A DNA stretch of 64,000 nucleotides from Opitutaceae bacterium (GTDB lineage: Bacteria > Verrucomicrobiota > Verrucomicrobiia > Opitutales > Opitutaceae). A model generated the notes under the pieces. That model saw only the letters and a program-made list of their open reading frames with translations. It made no database searches and was not told the DNA's origin. The position numbers were made by a program, and so were the translations under genes. Of this stretch, positions 49,366-58,461 are shown piece by piece (the stretch's first letter is position 1; each line of letters opens with the position of its first letter). The DNA lies in the NCBI GenBank assembly GCA_028688225.1, contig JAQTYQ010000001.1:241664-305663 (forward strand), written 5' to 3'.

Positions 49366-50586
49366 TCAGACGGCCTTGTCCAAGCCGAACGCCGCGTGCG
49401 CGGCGCGGGCCGCGTCGTCGGCGCGGGCCACGTTGATCACCACCGAGATCTTGATTTCGGAGGTGCTGATGAGCTCGATGTTGATGCCCTTGGCGGCCAG
49501 GGTCTGGAAGAGCGTGGCGGCCACGCCGCTGTGCGTCTTCATGCCGACCCCCACGACGGAAAGCTTGGCGATCTGGTCGTGGATGGCCACCTCCCCGCCC
49601 CCAAGCTCCGTGAACACCGGCGCCAGCGCCTGCCTCGCCCGGTGCGAATCCCCCTGCGGCACCGTGAAGGTGAGGTTGGCCACGCCGTTGCGTCCGACGT
49701 TCTGTACGATCATGTCGACGATGATGTTCGCGTCCGCCAGGGCGCGGAACACCTTGGCGGCCGAGCCCGGCTTGTCGGGAATGTTGCTGACGACGACCTT
49801 GCTCTGATCCTTGTCCACGGCCACGCCGCGCACGACGACCTGCTCCATATAGGCGACTTCTTCTTTCACGATGGTTCCCGGGTTGTGATTGAACGATGAG
49901 CGGACTTCAAAGACGACGTTGTATTTCTTGGCGAATTCGACGGAGCGCGACTGCATGACCTTGGAGCCGCTGCTGGCGAGCTCCAGCATCTCGTCGTAGC
50001 TGATCTCATCCAGCTTGCGGGCCTCCTTGACCACGCGCGGATCGGCGGTGTAGACGCCGTCGACGTCGGTGTAGATCTCGCACCGGTCCGCCTGGACGGC
50101 GGCGGCGAGCGCGATGGCGGTGAGATCGGAGCCGCCGCGGCCGAGGGTGGTGATCTGGCCGTCCTCGTTGATGCCCTGGAAACCGGCGACGATGACGACC
50201 TTGCCGGCCTTGAGGTCGTGCTCGATCGGGCGGGCGTTGATCGTCTTGATCTTGGCCTTGGTGTGCGCCCGGTCGGTGAAGATGCCGGCCTGCGCTCCGG
50301 TATAGGACACGGCGTCGACCTGGAGCGCATGCAGCGCGATCGCGGTGAGGGCGATGGTCTCCTGCTCGCCGGTGGCCAGCAGCATGTCGAGCTCGCGTTC
50401 GCTGGGATGCGGGTGGATCGCCCGGGCGCGGGCCAGGAGCTCGTTGGTGACGCCCGAGCGGGCCGAGACGACCACGACGAGCTGGTGGCCCTCGTCGCGG
50501 ACGGCCTTGATGCGCTCGGCGACCTTCTTGATGCGTTCGATGTCCCCCACCGAGGTGCCGCCGTATTTCTGGACGATGCGTGCCAT
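49366..50586 (-). CDS. lysC: Aspartokinase
   Basis: 406 residues from the ATG at 50586 (MARIVQKYGGTSVGDIERIKKVA). First step of the aspartate family: it phosphorylates aspartate. The kinase part has KYGGTSVGD, VVVSARSGVTNELL and GRGGSDLTAIALAAA; two ACT domains follow (about 265-400), including VSNIPDKPGSAAKVFRAL and KLSVVGVGMKTHSGVAATLFQTL, which should bind Lys and/or Thr as feedback inhibitors. It follows hom after 70 bp that consist largely of GTCGAAG words. Confidence 0.97.
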   Translation of the reverse strand: MARIVQKYGGTSVGDIERIKKVAERIKAVRDEGHQLVVVVSARSGVTNELLARARAIHPHPSERELDMLLATGEQETIALTAIALHALQVDAVSYTGAQAGIFTDRAHTKAKIKTINARPIEHDLKAGKVVIVAGFQGINEDGQITTLGRGGSDLTAIALAAAVQADRCEIYTDVDGVYTADPRVVKEARKLDEISYDEMLELASSGSKVMQSRSVEFAKKYNVVFEVRSSFNHNPGTIVKEEVAYMEQVVVRGVAVDKDQSKVVVSNIPDKPGSAAKVFRALADANIIVDMIVQNVGRNGVANLTFTVPQGDSHRARQALAPVFTELGGGEVAIHDQIAKLSVVGVGMKTHSGVAATLFQTLAAKGINIELISTSEIKISVVINVARADDAARAAHAAFGLDKAV

Positions 50587-50602
50587 GGATGGAATGCGGT
50601 CT

Positions 50603-50630
50603 AAAGTTGAAAGTCGAAGGTCGAAGGTCG
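50603..50630. repeat. GTCGAAG-type word repeat in the lysC leader
   Basis: AAAGTTGAAAGTCGAAGG continues with two more GTCGAAG-like units on the plus strand. It lies 17-45 bp upstream of the lysC start codon on the minus strand, where it reads as a pyrimidine-rich CTTCGAC series. Confidence 0.55.
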
Positions 50631-50656
50631 GGACGGCGGAAAACCGGCGGTGGCCT

Positions 50657-51988
50657 TCATTCGTCGAAATCCCCGATGCGCAGCAGCAGCGGGGCCTCCA
50701 GCACACTGTCGAGCTGCGCGAGGCCGGCCAGCGTGGCGCGGATGGCCTGCTCGTTGCTCTGGTGGGTGGTGAGGATGAGCGTGGCCGTTTCCGGCCCCCG
50801 GTTGCCGCGCTGGATGACGCTCTCGATGCTCACGCGGTTCCGGGCCATGACCGTGGCGATCTGGGCGAGCACGCCCGGCTGGTCCCGGACCTCCAGGCGC
50901 AGATAATAACGGCTGCCGACGCTCTCCAGCGGCGCGAGCTGCACGCCCTGGCGGCCCCCGGCGTGGATCGCCGCAGCCTCGTCGGGCACCACGACCGACT
51001 TGCCGCTGGTGAGCAACGTGACGGCATCGGCGATGTCGCCGATGACGGCGCTGGCGGTGGCGTCCTGCCCGGCGCCGCAGCCGATGTAGAGCGTGGTGCC
51101 GGCCACGTCGCCGGTGACGGCGATGCCGTTGAAAACTCCGTCCACGCTGGCGAGCACGAGGCGGCGCGGCAGCAGCGTCGGGTGTACGCGGACGAAAAGC
51201 TGGTTGGTCTCAAAGTTGCGGGTGATGACCGCCAGCAGCTTGATGCCGTACCCGAGCTGCGCGGCATGGACGATGTCGGTCTGAGTGATCCGGGTGATGC
51301 CCTCAACGAGCATCTGGTCGGTCTTCACCCACACACCGTGGGCCAGGAAGGCGAGGATCGCCGCCTTGTGCGCGGTGTCCCAGCCCTGCACGTCGAGCGA
51401 CTCATCGGCCTCGGCATAGCCCAGCCGCTTGGCCTCGGCCAGGGCGTCGGCATAGGAGATCCCTTCCCGCTCCATGCGGGTGAGGATGTAGTTGCACGTG
51501 CCGTTAAGGATGCCGTAGATGCGCCCGAAGCGGTTGGCGATGAGGCCCTCGCGCAGCGCCTTGATGATCGGGATGCCGCCGGCCACGCTGGCCTCGAAGA
51601 AATAGTGGCCGCCGCCCTTGCGCGCCGCGGCGAAGATTTCCGCGCCGAAGCCGCACAACAGCGCCTTGTTGGCCGAGACGACGATCTTGCCCTGCGCGAG
51701 CGCCGCGAGCGTGACGTCGCGCGCCAGGGTCGTGCCTCCGATGAGCTCGCACACGATGTGCACCGCCGGATCGGTGGCGACCGCCAGCGGATCGGTGGTC
51801 AGCTTGCCGGCGGGAATCTTGACCCCGCGGGCCTTGGCGGGATGGCGCACCGCCACGCGGTAAAGCTCGAGCTTCGAGCCCAAGCGGGCCTCGAGCAGGG
51901 CGCGGTTGCCGGAAAGATGTTTCCACACCCCCTGCCCGACCGTGCCGAGGCCGCAGAAACCGATGTTGATGACGGACGGTTTGCTCAT
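50657..51988 (-). CDS. hom: Homoserine dehydrogenase
   Basis: 443 residues. It reduces aspartate semialdehyde to homoserine with NAD(P)H. The Rossmann motif is GFCGLGTVGQGV, the family block KIVVSANKALLCGFG, and the catalytic region GGIPIIKALREGL...GILNGTCNYILTRM with the downstream D-W-DTAHKAAILA. A C-terminal ACT domain (about 355-435) provides threonine feedback. The start overlaps the plsY stop (51985-51988), and lysC follows, so these act as one operon. Confidence 0.97.
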   Translation of the reverse strand: MSKPSVINIGFCGLGTVGQGVWKHLSGNRALLEARLGSKLELYRVAVRHPAKARGVKIPAGKLTTDPLAVATDPAVHIVCELIGGTTLARDVTLAALAQGKIVVSANKALLCGFGAEIFAAARKGGGHYFFEASVAGGIPIIKALREGLIANRFGRIYGILNGTCNYILTRMEREGISYADALAEAKRLGYAEADESLDVQGWDTAHKAAILAFLAHGVWVKTDQMLVEGITRITQTDIVHAAQLGYGIKLLAVITRNFETNQLFVRVHPTLLPRRLVLASVDGVFNGIAVTGDVAGTTLYIGCGAGQDATASAVIGDIADAVTLLTSGKSVVVPDEAAAIHAGGRQGVQLAPLESVGSRYYLRLEVRDQPGVLAQIATVMARNRVSIESVIQRGNRGPETATLILTTHQSNEQAIRATLAGLAQLDSVLEAPLLLRIGDFDE

Positions 51989-52653
51989 GAATCCTTCTGG
52001 TCCGCCGGCCGGCGTTCCCAGCGGTGCTCGGTGCCGGCAATCAGGCGGCGGATGTTCGCATGGTGACGCAGGATCACCACCACGCCAAGCAGCGTGGCCA
52101 CGATCTTGAGCATGAGCGGCAGGCCGAGCATCCAGGCCGCCGCCGGCACGGTGATCGAGGCCAGAATCGAGGCCAGCGAGACGTACCGCGAGGTGAAACA
52201 GATGACGAACCAGACGGCGGCTCCGATCAGAATCGGCGCCGGCATGAGCATCAGCAGCCCGCCCGAGGCCGTGGCCACGCCCTTGCCGCCCTTGAAGCGG
52301 GTGAAGCAGGAAAACGAATGCCCCAGCACCGCGGCCACCAGGCCGAGAACGGCCGCGGCGAGACTGCCATCGATCGCTCCGAGGTTCGAGCCGGCGTCAT
52401 CCGTCGTGATCGCGGGATGCTGGAGCCGGGCATAGAGCAGCGGCCAGCCGGCCGCGACCGCACCCTTCAGCGCGTCGAGGACGTAGACGGTGTAGCCGGC
52501 CTTCGCTCCGAGCACACGCTTGACGTTGGTGGCGCCGGGATTGCCGCTGCCCACCTTGAAAATATCCACCCCCTGCGCCCGCGCCACGAGGTAGCCGAAC
52601 GGGAGCGCCCCCAGCAAATAGCCGGCGACGACGGCGAGGAGGAAGAGGATCAT
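51985..52653 (-). CDS. plsY: Glycerol-3-phosphate acyltransferase PlsY
   Basis: 222 residues, inner-membrane enzyme using acyl-phosphate to acylate glycerol-3-phosphate in phospholipid synthesis. Helices start at residue 1 (MILFLLAVVAGYLLGALPFGYLVA). The three PlsY motifs are visible: GSGNPGATNVKR, GHSFSCFTRFKGGKGVATASG, and the C-terminal ILRHHANIRRL. About five membrane segments fit the family. It shares an ATGA overlap with hom, an unexpected partner for a lipid gene. Confidence 0.96.
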   Translation of the reverse strand: MILFLLAVVAGYLLGALPFGYLVARAQGVDIFKVGSGNPGATNVKRVLGAKAGYTVYVLDALKGAVAAGWPLLYARLQHPAITTDDAGSNLGAIDGSLAAAVLGLVAAVLGHSFSCFTRFKGGKGVATASGGLLMLMPAPILIGAAVWFVICFTSRYVSLASILASITVPAAAWMLGLPLMLKIVATLLGVVVILRHHANIRRLIAGTEHRWERRPADQKDS

Positions 52654-52658
52654 GGGTG

Positions 52659-52827
52659 GTAGGGCGCGATCTGCTGGCCAGCAGATCGCGCCGGCCAGGC
52701 CATCGAGGAAGGCGGGTTAGGGATAACCCGCCCTGCCACAACAAGCGGCCCCGCGGTAGGACGCGTTATCCCTAACGCGCCGTTCCCTGATGAGCGTTGT
52801 GCCGGGTCAAGGATGACCCGCCTTACC
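52659..52827. repeat. Cluster of four REP-like hairpins between serA and plsY
   Basis: Four successive palindromes: (1) GTAG at 52659 plus a perfect 30-bp palindrome (52663-52692, arm GGCGCGATCTGCTGG); (2) GGCGGGTTA-GGGA-TAACCCGCC at 52711-52732; (3) GTAG at 52756 plus CGCGTTA-TCCC-TAACGCG; (4) GGGTCA-AGGA-TGACCC near 52804-52819. Elements 2 and 3 share a TTAGGGATAAC-type centre, which recurs at 54736-54749. No gene is present in the gap. Confidence 0.75.
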
Positions 52828-52840
52828 TTGGGTTGCGCGT

Positions 52841-54430
52841 TCACAGTTGCACGAACTTCGCCAGCTTGATGGCCGGGTTCGACTTGATCTCCTGCCGGGC
52901 CGCCGGGCTCGGCTCGTTGTCGACGCGCACGACCATGTAGGCCGTGCCGCCGGGTGTCAGGCGGCTCAGCGACATGTCGGCGATGTTGACGCGGTCCTTG
53001 CCCAGGATCGTGCCCACGGTGCCGACCATGCCGGGCACGTCCGCGTTCTCGAGGACGAGCAGCTTGCCCTCGGCGGCGACCTCCACGTCGCGGCCGTTGA
53101 TGGCCACGATGCGGGGGCGGTTGCCCTTGCCGATGAGGGTGCCGGCGGCCGAGTAGACCTTGCCGTCGGGGGCGACGGCCTCGACCTGGATGAGCTCGGT
53201 GTAATCGGAGTCGGAAGCCGGCTTGATGACTTCCACCTGCACGCCCAACCGCTGCAGCAGCACGGGTGCGTTGACGAAGTTGACCTCCTCGCCGCTGATG
53301 CGGCGCAGGAAACCCCGCTCGATGCTGCGCGTGACCGCGTTGGCGTCGAAGTCCACGATCCGGCCCCAGTAGGCGATGCCGAGGCGGTCGACCTGCGCCG
53401 GCGCGATCTGCTGCACGAGCGTGCCGAGCTTGGCGCCGAGGTCGAGATACGGACCCAGCACCTTGAGGGTGGCGGCGTCGATCGACGGCACATTGACGGC
53501 GTTGCGGATGACGCCGCCGCGGAGGGCGTCGGCGATGGCCTCGGCGATCTCGATCCCCACGCTTTCCTGCGCCTCGGCGGTCGAGGCGCCGAGGTGGGGC
53601 GTGAGGGTGACGTTGGGCAGCCGGCGCAGCTCGTGATCGGCGGCCAGGGGCTCGCCCTCATACACATCGAGGCCGGCGGCTGCGACCTGGCCCGACTTGA
53701 GCGCCGCGATGAGCGCCGCCTCCTCGATGATGCCGCCCCGCGCGCAGTTGAAGAGGCGCACGCCTTTCTTGGTCTTTGCCAGCGCCGCCGCGTTGATCAT
53801 GTAGCGGGTCTGGTCGGTCAGCGGCATGTGGACGGTGATGTAATCCGATTCGCGCAGCAGCGGGTCGAGATCCATCTGCTCGACCTGCATGGCCTTGGCG
53901 CGGCTGGGCGCCAGGTAGGGGTCGTAGGCCAGGACGCGCATGCCGAAGGCCTGGGCCCGGCGGGCGACCTCGCCGCCGATGCGGCCGAGGCCGACGATGC
54001 CGAGCACCTTCCGGTAGAGTTCGCTGCCCGAAAAGCTCTTGCGATCCCACTTGCCCCCGCGCATGGACGCGGCGGCCTGCGGCACCGGGCGGGCGCCGCA
54101 GAGCATGTGGGTGAAGGTGAGTTCCGCCGTGGCGATGGTGTTGCCCGACGGCGTGTTCATCACCACCACGCCGCGCTCCGTGGCCGCCGTGACGTCGACG
54201 TTGTCGACGCCCACCCCCGCCCGGCCGACGACCTGCAGCTTCGGCGCCGCCGCGATGACCTCCGCCGTGATCTTGGTCTCGCTCCGGACGGCGATGGCCT
54301 GCACGTCCCTGACCAGTTCCCGGAGCTTGTCCGGCGGAGAGTTGTATGCCTCGATGACTTCGAAACCGGGCTGGTTGCGAAGATATTGCACTCCCTTGGG
54401 CGAGATCTTGTCAGCAACAAGGACTTTCAT
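52841..54430 (-). CDS. serA: D-3-phosphoglycerate dehydrogenase
   Basis: 529 residues from the ATG at 54430 (MKVLVADKISPKGVQYL). First step of serine synthesis. NAD-binding motif GIVGLGRIGGEVARRAQAFGMRVLAYDP, substrate and catalytic blocks GRAGVGVDNVDV, NCARGGIIEEAAL and LTPHLGASTAEAQ (His of the His-Glu pair). The C-terminal ASB domain and ACT domain (about 455-529: VLENADVPGMVGTVGTILG) match the long bacterial type, which is serine-inhibited. It is separate from plsY by a hairpin cluster. Confidence 0.97.
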   Translation of the reverse strand: MKVLVADKISPKGVQYLRNQPGFEVIEAYNSPPDKLRELVRDVQAIAVRSETKITAEVIAAAPKLQVVGRAGVGVDNVDVTAATERGVVVMNTPSGNTIATAELTFTHMLCGARPVPQAAASMRGGKWDRKSFSGSELYRKVLGIVGLGRIGGEVARRAQAFGMRVLAYDPYLAPSRAKAMQVEQMDLDPLLRESDYITVHMPLTDQTRYMINAAALAKTKKGVRLFNCARGGIIEEAALIAALKSGQVAAAGLDVYEGEPLAADHELRRLPNVTLTPHLGASTAEAQESVGIEIAEAIADALRGGVIRNAVNVPSIDAATLKVLGPYLDLGAKLGTLVQQIAPAQVDRLGIAYWGRIVDFDANAVTRSIERGFLRRISGEEVNFVNAPVLLQRLGVQVEVIKPASDSDYTELIQVEAVAPDGKVYSAAGTLIGKGNRPRIVAINGRDVEVAAEGKLLVLENADVPGMVGTVGTILGKDRVNIADMSLSRLTPGGTAYMVVRVDNEPSPAARQEIKSNPAIKLAKFVQL

Positions 54431-54798
54431 GGGTAAAACCTGACGCAAAAGTCCCCCGCCCCGGAACGCAACACTGGAGATCAAGCTGTTTCGGCGGCTG
54501 AAGGATTTGCCGCCCTGCGTAACGGGTTTCGATGGCGGGGCGTTTCCCGATCAATCAAACCAGCAAACCCGGTGGTTTGCGTTCTGCTGGCCCGCGTTGC
54601 GGCGGTGGGGCCAAACAGCAGAACGCGCCGGAATTCGCGTACTACCTTGCGACCTGGTATTGAGGCAGTGCGGGCTATCCTTGCCCGCTGAAAATAGTTT
54701 GCACCCCGGGTCGGTTCACCCCGTCGTACACGGTACGTTAGGGATAACGCGCCCTCCCAACCGAGGGAACTCTTTCCCTTTCCTTCTGACTAGGTCGC
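54431..54798. other. Intergenic region between divergent serA and OpgC-like gene
   Basis: About 370 bp without a gene. Hairpins: GCAAACC-CGGT-GGTTTGC (54563-54569 with 54574-54580), GCGTTCTGCTG (54579-54589) with CAGCAGAACGC (54616-54626), and CGTTA-GGGA-TAACG near 54736-54749. These belong to the same repeat families as 47771-47788 and 52711-52781. Confidence 0.55.
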
Positions 54799-56025
54799 AT
54801 GCCCGTAGGTATCCGTCACCCTCCGCTCCGCCGGCCCGGCCCTGCCGTCCACCGGCACCCTGCGACTCCCCGGCCGCAGCCTGCCTCCGCCGGGCGTGAT
54901 CTGCGGCTCGACACGCTGCGCGGGTGGATGCTCGTGGCCATGGCGGTCAATCACCTCAACACCGAGCTGCGCGTTTTTACCGACCACGCCTTTGGCTTCG
55001 TTTCCACCGCCGAGGGTTTTGTGTTCCTCTCCGGCCTCGTCGCCGGCCTGGTGTACACCCGACGGGCCGTCGGTAATCCGGCTGCGGCCTGGCAGGATCG
55101 GGCGCGCCGGCGGGCCCGGGAAATCTACCTGTGGCATCTCGGCGGCTTCATGACCACTTTCCTCGGACTGCAACTGCTGGCCCTCCTGACCGGCAGGATT
55201 TCCACGACTTCACCGGCGCTTTTCTTCCAACATCCCGTCGCCGCGGTGCCCATGGGCGCATTACTGCTCTACCAGCCGGGGCTGTTCGACATCCTGCCGA
55301 TGTACTGCGTCTTCATGCTGCTGCTGCCCACGGTGCTGGCCGGCCTGCAGGCCCGGCGCTGGGGCTGGATTTTCGCCGTCAGCGGCGGACTCTGGCTGCT
55401 CGCGCAAGCCGGCCTGCGCGATTACCTGCAAGCCGGGCTGGCCCGCTTCCTCCCGGTGAACCTGGGCGTTTTCGACCTGCTGGCGTGGCAGCTCCTCTTT
55501 GTGCTCGGTGCCTGCTTCGGCTACCACTGGGCGAAGCCGTCGCGGCCGTTGCTGTCCTTCCGGCCCGCGATGCTGCTGCTCTGCTTGGTCGTGGCGGTGC
55601 CGCTCTGGTTTCTGCTAAAGTACCAGCACCTCCCCTGGCCGGGAGTGACGATGGACATGGTGTGGGCCTGGGCTGACAAGGCTCACCTGGCTCCGCTCCG
55701 GCTCCTGAACTTCATCGTCGTCGCCTACCTGATCGCAGCCGTGGCCGTGCGGCGGCCCGGCTTCTTCGCGTTCCGGCCCCTCGCCTTTCTCGGACGACAT
55801 TCCCTGGCCGTGTTCACGGTCCAAGCCGTCGTCTGCGCCTTGGTGCTGACCCAGCCGGATCTCTTCGCCACATTCGCCAGCCGGACCCTCACCGCCCTTG
55901 GGCTGGTCGCCGTGCTCTTCGCCACCGCCGGGATGCATCAGCAGCTTTCCACCTGGCGACGATCCGATGATCCGACCGGATCAGCGGATCGTCGAGTTTG
56001 GCCTGAGCCAGAATCATGTAATTGA
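54799..56025 (+). CDS. OpgC-like membrane acyltransferase
   Basis: 408 residues with about ten membrane helices. The start of the core, RDLRLDTLRGWMLVAMAVNHL, and AEGFVFLSGLVAGLVYTRRA match OpgC-domain proteins (acyltransferase-3 clan), which transfer succinyl or acyl groups to periplasmic glucans. No glucan synthase is adjacent. A basic, Pro-rich N-terminus precedes the first helix; a later start is possible. The C-terminal residues from about 387 (RRSDDPTGSADRR) are encoded by a palindromic repeat (55957-55994). Confidence 0.82.
   Translation: MPVGIRHPPLRRPGPAVHRHPATPRPQPASAGRDLRLDTLRGWMLVAMAVNHLNTELRVFTDHAFGFVSTAEGFVFLSGLVAGLVYTRRAVGNPAAAWQDRARRRAREIYLWHLGGFMTTFLGLQLLALLTGRISTTSPALFFQHPVAAVPMGALLLYQPGLFDILPMYCVFMLLLPTVLAGLQARRWGWIFAVSGGLWLLAQAGLRDYLQAGLARFLPVNLGVFDLLAWQLLFVLGACFGYHWAKPSRPLLSFRPAMLLLCLVVAVPLWFLLKYQHLPWPGVTMDMVWAWADKAHLAPLRLLNFIVVAYLIAAVAVRRPGFFAFRPLAFLGRHSLAVFTVQAVVCALVLTQPDLFATFASRTLTALGLVAVLFATAGMHQQLSTWRRSDDPTGSADRRVWPEPESCN
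55957..55994. repeat. 38-bp palindrome forming the 3' end of the OpgC-like gene
   Basis: Arms of 18 bp (CGACGATCCGATGATCCG and its complement) pair with one mismatch around a 2-nt loop. The core TGATCCGACCGGATCA differs by one base from the core of the 46-bp palindrome at 12414-12459. Confidence 0.65.
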
Positions 56026-56248
56026 ACCATGTTCTCGCCTGCATTCTTTCAGGATGTTTGGCGGGGCTGCCGGAGCCCACTGGCAGGCAATTTCTCCTCC
56101 GCGTGGTTTCCTTCGCGCCACCCCGCGTTCATCTGCCGTTGAATTGAACGGGGGCATGGACCGGGTCGAGGCACCCGCGGGAGGAAGCATCGGCGGCCTG
56201 CATGTAGTCTTTTCAACCACGGGATCTTGCTTCTAGCCTGCCTCCCCT

Positions 56249-56902
56249 ATGAGTACACAGCGAGCGCAGGGACCTAAGCCGGCGGACGGCCGCGGCCACG
56301 GGCATGACGATGCGGGAGGCAGGCTGGCCCGGCAGATCCGCTTCATCGTCGAGGTTGACAAGCTGAAGGAGATCTTCCGGCAAACCGTGCTCATCAACAG
56401 CCGCCGCGCCGAAAACGACGCCGAGCACTCCTGGCACCTCTGCCTCCTCGTCATCACGCTCGCCGAGCACGCCAACCGGCCGCAGCTCGACGTGCTGCGC
56501 GTGCTAAAGATGGTGATCATCCACGACCTGGTGGAGATCGACGCCGGCGACACCTTTGCCTACGACACGCAGGCCATGGCGCATCAGCACGAGCGCGAGG
56601 CGGTGGCCGCCGACCGCATTTTCGGCCTGCTGCCGCCGGACCAGCAGCACGATTTCCGCGCGCTGTGGGACGAATTCGAGGCGCGCCAGACGCCCGAGTC
56701 CAAATTCGCCGCGGCCGTCGACCGTTTCCAGCCCATGCTGCTCAACTGCCGCACCGAAGGCGCGGCGTGGCGCCGCCACGGCATCACCCGCGACCGCGTG
56801 CTCGCCCGCAACTCGTACATCGCCGAAGGCTCCGCCGCGCTCTGGGAGTTTGCGGAAAAGATGATCGCGGAGGCCGTCGCCGCGGGAAATCTGAAGGAAT
56901 AG
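56249..56902 (+). CDS. HD-domain hydrolase (YfbR/HDDC2-like 5'-nucleotidase)
   Basis: 217 residues. The metal-binding HD pattern is NDAEHSWHLCLLVITLAEHA (first His), KMVIIHDLVEIDAGDTFAYD (His-Asp with the E-D-G-D signature) and a later Asp in AAVDRFQPMLLN. This is the 5'-deoxynucleotidase/HDDC2 family layout, which dephosphorylates nucleoside monophosphates. The first 28 residues are polar and may be non-coding if a later start is used. It is a single gene about 220 bp after the OpgC-like gene. Confidence 0.85.
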   Translation: MSTQRAQGPKPADGRGHGHDDAGGRLARQIRFIVEVDKLKEIFRQTVLINSRRAENDAEHSWHLCLLVITLAEHANRPQLDVLRVLKMVIIHDLVEIDAGDTFAYDTQAMAHQHEREAVAADRIFGLLPPDQQHDFRALWDEFEARQTPESKFAAAVDRFQPMLLNCRTEGAAWRRHGITRDRVLARNSYIAEGSAALWEFAEKMIAEAVAAGNLKE

Positions 56903-56983
56903 GAGGAGCCAGCGGCGTCGCGCCGACTTGTCGCGCCGAAGGCTTGGCAAAGGCGGAAGCGCTTGGGCGAAGACGGGAGGACG

Positions 56984-57079
56984 GTGGGAGACGTCAGAGA
57001 TCAGATGTCAGACGTCAGTCATTTTGCCAAACTCGCCTGCCAGCCATAGCGCGCAGCGCGACGGCTGGAGAGAGTTTGG
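56984..57079. repeat. GTCAGA-word repeat followed by a CCAAACTCGCC element
   Basis: 56984-57018 iterates GACGTCAGAGATCAGATG-like words. 57026-57079 begins GCCAAACTCGCCTGCCAGCC and ends GGCTGGAGAGAGTTTGG, forming a long imperfect hairpin with a GCGCGCAGCGCG-like tip. The second element matches 32719-32768, where it overlaps a gene end. Together they fill the gap between the HD-domain gene and the convergent FRG-domain gene. Confidence 0.6.
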
Positions 57080-57133
57080 ACGTAGTCGTTGGTCGCCATC
57101 ATCCTCGCTCTCACCTGTCGCCATAGCCGGAAA

Positions 57134-58177
57134 TCATGAAGTCTGCACGTGATCGCACATACCTCGCACTCGAACTCTGGCGAAATATCCGGACCGCTGT
57201 TGTTGCCAGTCACGACCTGCGGTTTCGACGGTTTCTGGATCCATGGATGGAACCGAATCGGTTACCGTGTAGCCGGCCCTATGCAACTCTCTCACGGCGC
57301 CTCTCAGACCTTCCGGGTGTTGTGGCAAGTGGCTGTCTGCAATAGCGAATTGGATCACGCCGAGCGGAATCGTTCGGCTCTCGCGCAGCTTGTCTACATA
57401 GTCGTCAAACTCATCCTCAGGAAACAAGGCACCTCCACCATCGAACATATCGAAATATCTCCTCGAAAGCGCAGGAGTAATTTCGATCTTCGTGCGATGA
57501 ATCCAAGGCATCTCATTGAGATTTTCTTTGGGCGCAAGCCGGACGGCCAGTGCCCGCTGGGCCTCCGGCCGCGGCAATGGTTCTAATCCGAGAGGGAACA
57601 CTTGACCGTGGCGCTGCAAGATCAGCGATCGAAGATCAGCCGTGTAGAGCACTGCGTCCCCTTGTGACAAAGGCGCGTAGCGTTTATGTTGAGAATCGTA
57701 GGCGCAGGTGGCAAAAAACATCGCCACATCTCTCGATCTGGAGAAGTCAAGCAGCGTGGTGCAATAACCGTAATGCTGGGCCAACGCCTCGAAATCGATA
57801 TCGAACGCCAGCCCTTCCCAACGACAGGCTGCAAGGTCCAACACGGCAGGGTGCTTGGTCAGCACGGCCTGTAGCTCCACGATCTTTGCCATCCAATATA
57901 GGCGATCAATCTGTCTTAGTCCCTCGCGATGCAAAGACGGACTGCCGTGTTCGAAATACTGGTTTTGACCGCGGTACAGTCTCGGGGAAAATTCAGGGCC
58001 AGGCATCAATCGGCAGAGCCCAGGCGCAGTCTGTATTAGCATGAGAAGCTCTCCGCCCATGTCAGTGACTATCCCGTGCTGGTTGACGATCGCTTCATCC
58101 TCCTCGTGCCTAATGGACAGCAACAGATGCGCGTATTCAAGAATCGTCCCGATACGTTTTCCTTTTTCCTGCAGCAT
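57134..58177 (-). CDS. FRG-domain protein
   Basis: 347 residues if started at the ATG at 58177, which has AGAGGA 6 nt upstream; in-frame starts at 58249 (ATG) and 58309 (TTG) would lengthen it to 391. The FRG domain starts at RLYRGQNQYFEHGSPSLHR and contains AQHYGYCTTLLDFSRSRDVAMFFATCAYD, matching the family's F-RGQ, PSL-R and QHYG-T-LLD-S patterns. FRG proteins are uncharacterised and often found in mobile or defence loci. It is a lone, less GC-rich gene between housekeeping genes, which suggests horizontal acquisition. Confidence 0.75.
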   Translation of the reverse strand: MLQEKGKRIGTILEYAHLLLSIRHEEDEAIVNQHGIVTDMGGELLMLIQTAPGLCRLMPGPEFSPRLYRGQNQYFEHGSPSLHREGLRQIDRLYWMAKIVELQAVLTKHPAVLDLAACRWEGLAFDIDFEALAQHYGYCTTLLDFSRSRDVAMFFATCAYDSQHKRYAPLSQGDAVLYTADLRSLILQRHGQVFPLGLEPLPRPEAQRALAVRLAPKENLNEMPWIHRTKIEITPALSRRYFDMFDGGGALFPEDEFDDYVDKLRESRTIPLGVIQFAIADSHLPQHPEGLRGAVRELHRAGYTVTDSVPSMDPETVETAGRDWQQQRSGYFARVRVRGMCDHVQTS

Positions 58178-58461
58178 GGACAATCCTCTTGAAGCTAGTT
58201 GCGCTCGTTCGATAGAAATCTGGATTGAAAGCCAGCGCGAAGGAAGCATTTTTGCTTCAAATCCGCCCTTCCCCAATTTGTTCGTGATCGGGATGACCGA
58301 GAGCCCCAAAATGGAACCCGCGGATATTGATCCTGCTTTCGGATCGACCCAAGGGACACGCCGCCGCGGTTACGGCCTTGCGCGCGGCGTCGTGACGGCC
58401 TTACGCTCCGCGGTGTTGGCCGGTCACGACCGACCTGTTCAGGAGAAAGGAGAAAAAGGCC

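Noticed and set aside
52711-52781. TAGGGATAA cores looked like the start of an I-SceI homing site
   Set aside because: Only nine bases agree and they form the centre of a palindromic REP-like element. No homing endonuclease gene is in the window.
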